Shown here piece by piece: positions 56,972-64,000 of a DNA stretch of 64,000 bases. Source of the stretch: Sinotaia quadrata (Eukaryota; Mollusca; Gastropoda; Architaenioglossa; Viviparidae). Location: the NCBI GenBank assembly GCA_028829895.1, contig CM054182.1, positions 9,661,001 through 9,725,000 of the forward strand. The letters are read 5' to 3'. Every line of letters starts with the position of its first letter. The stretch's first letter is position 1. The position numbers and the translations under genes were made by a program. The notes below the pieces were generated by a model, which saw nothing but the letters and a program-made list of their open reading frames with translations, was not told the origin of the DNA and did no database searches.

Positions 56972-57265
56972 CGGGCCTTATATCAGTATTTACATAAAGA
57001 GATTAACTTTATCTTATTCAGAAGTATGAGTCTTGTATTAGGATTTACATAAAGAGATTAACTTCAGAAGATCGAGTCTTGTATCAGTATTTACATGGAA
57101 GATTAACTTTGTCTTCTTCAGAAGTATGAGTCATAAGCACTCGTTACAAACACACACAGAAGTATGAATCTTAAGTACTCGTTGCAATCATATACAGAAG
57201 TATGAGTCATAAGCACTCGTTACAACCACTTACAGAAGTATGAGTCATAAGTACTCGTTGCAAAC
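56972..57265. repeat. two adjoining arrays (~40 bp and ~38 bp)
   Basis: First, cagtatttacataaagagat plus taactt with tcttgtatca (about 56982-57115, 3 copies). Then acagaagtatgagtcataag plus cactcgttacaa (about 57118-57265, 4 copies). gaagtatgagt also ends the first unit, so the second array probably arose by amplification of the end of the first. Confidence 0.9.
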
Positions 57266-58815
57266 ACACAGTGTCTTTTCCTTGTTCTTTTTAAAAGACA
57301 ATACGTTTTGCACCTTACAAAGACGTATAATGGCGCGCACCAGCAATAAATAAATATAAATAAATGATACAACTTTCCAGACAGATCACTAATGCACTTT
57401 GTAATAATGATCCACCTTGCAGTAACTTCCAATTATTATTGTTATGACGGTTTGTATACCGTTTACAAAATAAACGGAAACCTACCTCACCACACCATTG
57501 AGCTCAATTTCCAAATGATACAAGCTTTCTAGTCCAGATTTGGACAATTACTTCATTAGTTCCATTTTTGCCGAAGTATAAAACTGGGTGGGGGGTTCCT
57601 GGTTTTATTTTGTTTTGGTTTGTTTGTTTTGTGGGGTTGGGAGTGGACCAAATAGATAAAATAGTGGTATTAAGCATTGACTTGAGGGCATGAGTGATCA
57701 TTGGTGCTTAAATTCATGTGGAGACTATGGATCTTGGGGTGACAAAGCAACTGGCGACACTGTCAGCCTGACATGCGGACAGTAATTCTGAAATAAGCAC
57801 CAATTCAGTTTTTAGAATTTCATTGGTGCTAGATGACAATGATTGTCTAAAACAGTTAAAAGCAATTTTGACGAAAGAAATGTAAAAACTGCTGACTCAT
57901 CCTGCAACATATCAAAAGAGACAGCACTAAATATATTCCTTAACACTGCAAAAATAATCACACAATATTTAATACAAAAGTTACAATAAAATAAGCAAAA
58001 GAAAAAATCAGTCCCCATTAATACTGGTTCTTCTATCACATGGCTCTTTCTTCTATGCAAATTATCCGGGAAACAGCTTACAAACCTGGCATACTGGACT
58101 CATTCTGAGATTTTCCCCTGGGTCAGGTATATAAATGGTTCTAACTTCCATCTCGGGATTAACAAGGGACCAGTCCGGAAGTGAAACTCCATTAAACAAC
58201 TGTCACATCATTGATTGCACATCCATTTTTCTCTAGTCAGAATTCTTTCTTTCACAACCCATAAACGTCTGGTATTCTACACCAGCAGACTATTCATTAA
58301 CATGGCTATAATAATTTAATCTTTCTGGTTTGAGGTACTCACATGCTCACGCTTCAATCATGCGCCACAAAACATCCTGTGCTTTGATCTAAGCGTGAGA
58401 ATACAGTAAGGACTTTACACAATGAAACAAAAGAAAACCCCTGACTTTTTAAAAGCAAATTAAGTAGCATAATAAATTAAAATTTATTAAATGTATTACC
58501 AAAAAAAAATGATGGAAATGAGTATTCTTGTTACAGGTGAATTGCAACGTGTGTCAGGTTGTTAAATAATATTAAAATTTATTTTTATTTCCTAAACTGG
58601 GTACTTAGTTTTTATCTAAATCACACACATGCATGCACACACACAAGTGTATGTAACACTGGTAATTCACAATTTGTATTTATATAACGAAATTTCTAAG
58701 AATTAATGCATATGTAGCTGTGGATTTTATAGTCTTGTATAAATTTATTTTTATATCTTCTGTACCTAACTGAAGACGTTAATTCAGCTATTTTCTCGGG
58801 ATATGCCTCAAGTAT
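57266..58815. other. AT-rich stretch, no gene supported
   Basis: Minus-strand frames of 65-82 codons (57220-57432, 57504-57701, 57812-58060) lack motifs. A G/T-rich patch lies at 57586-57650. No RNA gene was recognised. Confidence 0.5.
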
Positions 58816-58830
58816 AACGCGCGCGCGCGC

Positions 58831-58891
<61 letters not shown>
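58816..58891. repeat. compound (GC)n(GT)n(GA)n tract
   Basis: About 13 bp GC, 24 bp GT and 36 bp GA run together without interruption. Z-DNA-prone alternation passes directly into a homopurine-homopyrimidine stretch capable of triplex (H-DNA) formation. Confidence 0.97.
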
Positions 58892-58893
<2 letters not shown>

Positions 58894-60880
58894 GGTGGGT
58901 GGGTAGGTGTTGATTTTGTGGACATTGTATATCAAAGAAACTGTTGAGATAGAGAAAAACAGTAGAAGTTATTCTGACTTCAGTATTCTAACATCCTGTA
59001 CAGGAATTTCCTTTCTGCCATGTTTGCTTTTCGCTCATGAGAATTATAAATTTCGTGTTTGGGCTCTAGCCTCTGAACAATGAAACCTAACGCACCAAAA
59101 ACACCACGACATCACGACATCACGACATCAAAATATTATACCACCTATCCCCATTATAATCTGTCATTACTTTTTCCGTCTTCACTACCTACCTTCTATG
59201 ATGGGTATATAAGAGTTTCATAGAATGCTATTTATAAATTTCATTATTGTATAGAATTTCTCATAACGTTTTCGTTAAAGAATACTTATATAATACTTTT
59301 TTTCTAAAATTATATTTAAGTAATATATTGATGTAATACTTTTATTCTAAAATTGTATCACACTTTTGTATAACCAATCAATGGGTTTTTAAAAAAAAAA
59401 TAATAAATAGTGTTTATGCTATTTGTATATACCTTTTTACGGCATTGATTTATAATGAAGAGAATTAAACAGGGGTGGGTGGTGGGTGTGGGGTATTAAT
59501 AGATATTTAAATCAAATGAATCGATTAATTCCTTGCTGTAAGACGTCTATTGTCGTATTGTGAGACAGATGAGTGGTCTGCTTTGTTGAGAAATGTAGTG
59601 ACTTACAACACATCTAAACACCTGACAAGTAGAACCAGATGAGCGGAGGCTATCCAAAGAAAAATTTAATTGTAATTCGGGTATATTGATTAGTGAGGTA
59701 CTGCTTATTAAGATAACTTTTATTAATAATAACAAAGAAGAGTAGGCGTCACTATAACTATATATATACACTCTCTTGCTCTCTCTCAAATATATATACT
59801 TGATAGTATCCATTAGTGCTTTTTATTGTATTGTCTTCATTGTTTGGGGCTCTAGAAACTTTTCACTATGGACACAGATCCTATTAATTTCTATAAATGC
59901 AAGAAGGGCCGGTTCTAAAAGTTTGAAGATAAGTATGTATGAGAATTAATATCCGTGTTAAGAAACAAAAAAAAAAAAAACATTTCCGTGCACTGATGTT
60001 TCTAAAAACTACGTGTAAGGGATTCATCACATCTATAAACAGAGACAGTTCTGACCTAAAAATGTAAGCTGTATTTTTATTGGTGAATGACTCGCATCAG
60101 GAATATATGTGAAACAAGTACTTGGGCTAAACTAGTGGTCAGCATTTTGTATAAATAGGCAGATTACACATAAATTGTCAGGTCTCTATGCAACAGTGTG
60201 ATGCGAAAACAATACCTACTCTATCTAATTAATTTTATTTTAATTAATTTTAATTCTAATTAATTTTAAGCTAGAATTGAGGATTGACAAGGACTGCAAG
60301 TGAGGCCATATTCTGAGTATGATATTCTCTCTAATCCCCATTTTGATAGTGTAAAAGGGTTGGTGTGTGGAAATATTCTTTTATGATGAACAGGTCAAAA
60401 TGAAAATATTGTATTCCTGGTTCAGTAGTGAAGACAATCAACGACACTCAACATCAGCAAAGGTTAAGCACGAATCTATGGTTAATATACAACAACAGTC
60501 ATTACATATTGTCATTATATTTCTTTCGTACACAGAACAAAATAAATTTCCGATCTGAGTTCAGTCTTGAAGGGTTTTGAAAGCAACGTCTGCACACAAT
60601 CAGCACTTGCAGGCATGTTTAAGTTATACATTATCTAACATAGACGGACATTTTTTACAAGGTATTTATGCAAGATAAAAATAAAGAAATATAAATTAAA
60701 ATTACAAGAGTCGATGATGCATTTGAATGGCCTTCATTACGATACTAGAACTTTTCATAATTCTTTGTTATATAAAGAAATCACGTGACGGCTTACATAT
60801 ATAGTTTAACTGGAGTGAATGGAGAAGTTGTTTTTAATTACAAAAATTAGTCATGTACATAACATAATCCCTAAAGCTAC
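58892..60880. other. AT-rich stretch, no gene supported
   Basis: Short direct repeats: catcacgacatcacgacatc (59107), a diverged pair of ~55-bp blocks with taatacttttattctaaaat (59290-59355), and attaattttaattctaatta (60227-60265). A plus-strand 63-codon frame at 60367-60558 and a minus-strand 88-codon frame at 59547-59813 are unrecognised. Confidence 0.5.
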
Positions 60881-60884
60881 GGGC

Positions 60885-60965
60885 GGGTGGACACGTGACG
60901 CGTTTGAGACGGTTGGGACACGTGACGCGCTACAGATGGTTTGGACGCGTGAAGCGAAAAGGGAA
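60885..60965. repeat. ~28-bp repeat, 3 copies, with CACGTGAC sites
   Basis: ggacacgtgacgcgtttgag, ggacacgtgacgcgctacag and ggacgcgtgaagcg follow one another. Two units hold the palindromic E-box CACGTG inside CACGTGAC, the core bound by USF/MITF-type factors. CpG-rich. Confidence 0.85.
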
Positions 60966-62615
60966 ATGGATACATGATTCTAGGGATGTGAAGCGTTCTA
61001 ACAATTAATTGTCTGCATTTGGTTCTGTTCTCGAACTGTTACGTACCATACTGAATGCGGATTTGGGGAACGAGAGCTTGATCTCATATAGTCACGTCAT
61101 TCAGCGATTTGTCATTGGGGTTTCTGTAACTACATGGCAATTCCGTAGATTTGACCGAGTCGGTCTACAAAAATAACATCGCTTACAGAGATAAAAGTCG
61201 TTAAATAAATAAATAGTACGTTTATAAGAAAAAGCATTGTTTACAGATTTATTTACTCCCATACTACCCTTGACTGGGTTATGGCGTCGTGTCTAAATGC
61301 TATGGGACACTTTCTGACTCTAAATGTAATGTGAATGTGTCTGCTTGTTTACATTGTACTTACAGACTTAAACTCTTTGTTGTCTTTCCTCTCCCCCACC
61401 CACCCCACACGCGCACTCTCCCCACTACCGTGTTGTCGAGAATTAAAGCTATATAATTAATCACTGATCACCAGCGACCATGGGGATTTTACACAACGAT
61501 AGTTTTAGAAATAAAATATAATTATACGTAAATGTTCCAATATGTATCTTTAAACTTATGACATGTATTGATTCAGTTCTTGAAATTCTTCAGACGGACC
61601 GGCTATTTACTAATAAACGGCCTAAATTGGAAACCACTAGGCCTAGTTCTCGTATACCTTATTTACTACGTTATAAATAAGTATTAATTAAAGAAATAAA
61701 TAAGAAAACAGCTCCGAAGAGATGCAATTCTTAGCAAACGTCATTATTGGAATACCAAGGCCTAGATTGCTGACACCATGCAGCATTAAACGTGCGTTTT
61801 AGTGCGCGGACGTTTCCATCTTTGTTTATATCTGGTTAAAAATTAATTTGTAAAACCATTTTAGTGTGTGGAGAAATACAAGTTAAACACGTTTTCAGTT
61901 GAATAGCTTTTACAGCCACTGATGTGGTTCATAAATCATCCCTGCTTACTTGCCAACATAGCTGATTCGTGAATTTGAAATTGACATTACCAGTGTACAT
62001 TTCCTCGTCTGTGTCAATTTTGAAAAGAATTTGATATATTTTTGCCTTAATTTGATCTTGGACTTAACAAACTGGTTAGATTCTAAACAGAAATGTATAC
62101 AACAGTTCGTTTGTCAATACAACCGGTTCATTACGATTTGTCAAAATATATTTTATTTCAACCTTTCAGTTAAAAATGTGTATCTGTCAAGTTCACGTAT
62201 TGCGATCATTCGTTTGTATAATGCGTTTTAAGTAAACTTATCAGAGGATAAAACGCTCGAGGTAATTATTATTTATTTGTATAATACTTTCTTGCAAGCT
62301 TTTTGGGCGGTAAAACCCTTGCCATCCTGCGAATATTCAAGTTCAGTTACAGCTTTCACATAATCTTAAAATCTTGAAATAATGTAATTATTGAAGTCCT
62401 GAGTTGAACCTTACACAGGTCAAGACTTCGTGAACTATTATAACCGTTTTAATATTCAACTTAGTTTTTATACTTTTCAAAACAATCTTTTGTAGAGTAA
62501 ATTTTGAAAATGTAAACAATTGCCCAATCGATTTAGCAAACATTTCTTCAGAAATGCCTGACAACTGATAAAAGGAAATTTATGTCACTTAGTAACAGTA
62601 TGTATTAGTGTGTGT
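60966..62615. other. AT-rich stretch, no gene supported
   Basis: 61390-61440 is C-rich. A plus-strand 66-codon frame at 62031-62231 is unrecognised. Nothing else notable. Confidence 0.5.
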
Positions 62616-62637
62616 ATGCTTGCGAGTATGAATGAAT

Positions 62638-62682
<45 letters not shown>

Positions 62683-62756
62683 CTTGCGAATATGAATGAA
62701 TGTGTGTGTGTGTGTGTGTGTGTTCGTGCGCGTGTGTGTGTATGTGTGTGTGTGAC
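62616..62756. repeat. (GT)n with duplicated ~60-bp unit
   Basis: tatgcttgcgagtatgaatg (about 62616) recurs as tatgcttgcgaatatgaatg (about 62679), each followed by a GT tract. Frames through it are His/Thr repeats and artefactual. Confidence 0.96.
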
Positions 62757-62949
62757 AGCATGAACACGATACGATTACTTTCTGGCACTTTTGTAGTCCA
62801 TTATTTAGTTTCAGCCTTCTAGCCTTCGTCCTGATAAATGACAATACCAATACTCTACTCCTCACTTCTTTGACATTACTGCAAGAAGACGAACAAAATT
62901 CATAAGAATGAAAATATTTTTCTTGACATCGTTACCATCGCCACGATCT

Positions 62950-63105
62950 TTGTTATGTCTGTTTAGATGTCTGTTTAGATGTCTGTTTAGATGTCGACAT
63001 TCCCTATGTAAAAGTAAATTCCACATGCGAAAATAGCATTTCCCACGCGAAAGCAATTTATCCTTTGTGAAGGTAACATTTTCCGTGAGAAAGTAACCTC
63101 TTTAC
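62950..63105. repeat. 12-bp repeat (3 copies) then ~30-bp worn array
   Basis: tgtctgtttaga occurs three times in a row at about 62956-62992. Then atgcgaaaatagcatttccc, acgcgaaagcaattt and gtgaaggtaacattttccgt units follow, about 28-32 bp apart. Confidence 0.85.
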
Positions 63106-63415
63106 TGGGCTAAACTAGATTGACAGAACAAATTTGATCTGATTTTCCTGTTCAAGAATGACAATTTATTTCTTAAAGCGAAAATGCAAGCTGTTGCAGA
63201 GACATTTTCGGTGTAGACAAAAAGTGAGTTAGCTGGATTAATGACGACAGCGGAAGGATGAGTGCATGTTGGGGTCGAGTCAAAGAACATCACCCGAAAG
63301 ACACCCAATAACTAACGCTCTAAGCCAGATGTAACGTTATCTCGCATGACAAGAGCCAGATGGGGCTCTTTGGTTGACAAGGTGTACGCCCAGATCAGAC
63401 TTTGCGCTGACCTGT
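63106..63415. other. unique stretch, no gene supported
   Basis: A minus-strand 68-codon frame at 63102-63308 is unrecognised. Slightly GC-richer from 63310 onward, leading into the promoter-like segment. Confidence 0.45.
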
Positions 63416-63585
63416 GACACAATGGGTGGTCCCCAGCCATGTGACATGCGTTCTAAATTTGATTGGTCTTTCGACCTAAGCATGATCTTCTTAGGTCTGT
63501 CTGCGGCTTAATGCTAGATATAGCGGATGGGTGGGAGAAGCACTATAAATGAGCAAGATTAGATAAGTTCCTAGACAAATTGCGC
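63416..63585 (+). promoter_or_regulatory. promoter-like segment (CCAAT box and TATA box)
   Basis: ATTGG (inverted CCAAT) at 63462-63466 lies about 80 bp upstream of TATAAAT at 63544-63550, which is the usual spacing for NF-Y and TBP sites; initiation would fall near 63575 on the plus strand. The surrounding 63330-63540 is GC-richer and non-repetitive. No open frame follows within the window, so any gene would lie mostly to the right. Confidence 0.3.
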
Positions 63586-63865
63586 GTTTTTAAATAAATA
63601 GGGGTTCATAAAAACGATGGCAATCTAAAGTAATTTAATTTTGGTCTTCCAGTTCTTCAATTAATTTTTGCTTCTGTACCAAAGAGGATTACATTGCAGT
63701 CTAGCTTTAATTAGTTTTGCCCGCGAAATCTGCGTTTTTCTATGAGGCAACATAAAATGGTCCAACAGAACAGGTCATGTGCTCAATCAGTTATCTCTTT
63801 TCTTTCTCTTTCTAGCTCTATGAAAAGAAGTCTAAACCTTAAATAGGGATTGTTTCCTCAAAGTA
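63586..63865. other. unique stretch downstream of promoter-like segment
   Basis: No ATG-led frame of note; AT-rich. Confidence 0.45.
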
Positions 63866-63869
63866 GTCA

Positions 63870-64000
63870 TTGTCAATATTGACTGTATATGAAATAGACT
63901 TGAATGAAGTATTTCATTAATCCGAATGATAAGACATTCCATTGACGTAATTCAGTAATCCAAATGATAAGACTAGACACCCTAGTGACATAAATCAGTA
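63870..64000. repeat. ~40-bp repeat, 2-3 copies, cut by window end
   Basis: cattaatccgaatgataaga, cattccattgacgtaattca and cagtaatccaaatgataaga recur at about 40-bp spacing; the array probably continues beyond 64000. Confidence 0.8.

Noticed and set aside
62605..62865. His/Thr-rich frames in (GT)n tracts (also near 1.0, 24.4, 31.3 and 56.0 kb)
   Set aside because: Dinucleotide repeats give His-Thr or Cys-Val frames without biological meaning.

Overview
The window reads as AT-rich intergenic or long-intron DNA from a metazoan nuclear genome. No prokaryotic gene organisation is present. The longest open frames are under 190 codons, recognisable splice-type signals occur, and transposon debris has hAT-type ends. 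The unusually heavy load of short tandem arrays (minisatellites) and GATA, GT and GA microsatellites, with overall low GC, fits a lophotrochozoan such as a mollusc, but this is an inference from texture and not from any diagnostic gene. No complete protein-coding gene, tRNA or rRNA could be supported.

Layout. 0-12 kb: closely spaced minisatellites (units 36-71 bp, plus a 150-bp duplication) and two copies (about 4.48-4.99 and 10.39-11.30 kb) of an old dispersed repeat called family B here. 12.4-13.3 kb: a hAT-type terminal sequence followed by a frameshifted open frame with a QTD-I-I-W motif. 13.4-20.4 kb: more arrays, (GATA)n, and the first copy of a second dispersed repeat, R1. 21.3-21.8 and 27.4-27.7 kb: CpG-dense islands. 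23.4 kb: a possible 73-codon phase-0 exon. 23.9-31.9 kb: arrays and the inverted R1 copy. 32.0-33.3 kb: a second decayed copy of the QTD-motif open frame. 33.3-43 kb: a nearly continuous run of minisatellites with a CpG-dense, E2F-site-bearing island at 38.2-38.5 kb. 43.6 kb: third family B copy. 44.6-46.5 kb: GC-rich, possibly regulatory patches. 48.8-49.0 kb: hAT-like end with subrepeats. 49.5 kb: possible 3'-terminal exon with polyadenylation signal. 51.2-55.0 kb: a 700-bp array, a promoter-like segment, and two arrays of one repeat facing each other about 2 kb apart. 55.4-55.8 kb: a further CpG-rich patch. 56-64 kb: arrays, compound microsatellites, and a TATA/CCAAT promoter-like segment at 63.4-63.6 kb.

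The functional content that can be argued for is regulatory (CpG-rich islands, promoter-like segments) and parasitic (hAT ends, family B, R1, the QTD-motif open frames). The most unusual features are the number of independent minisatellites (more than 40 in 64 kb, most with units of 28-60 bp) and the two decayed copies of an unrecognised protein with repeated Q-T-D/E/N motifs.
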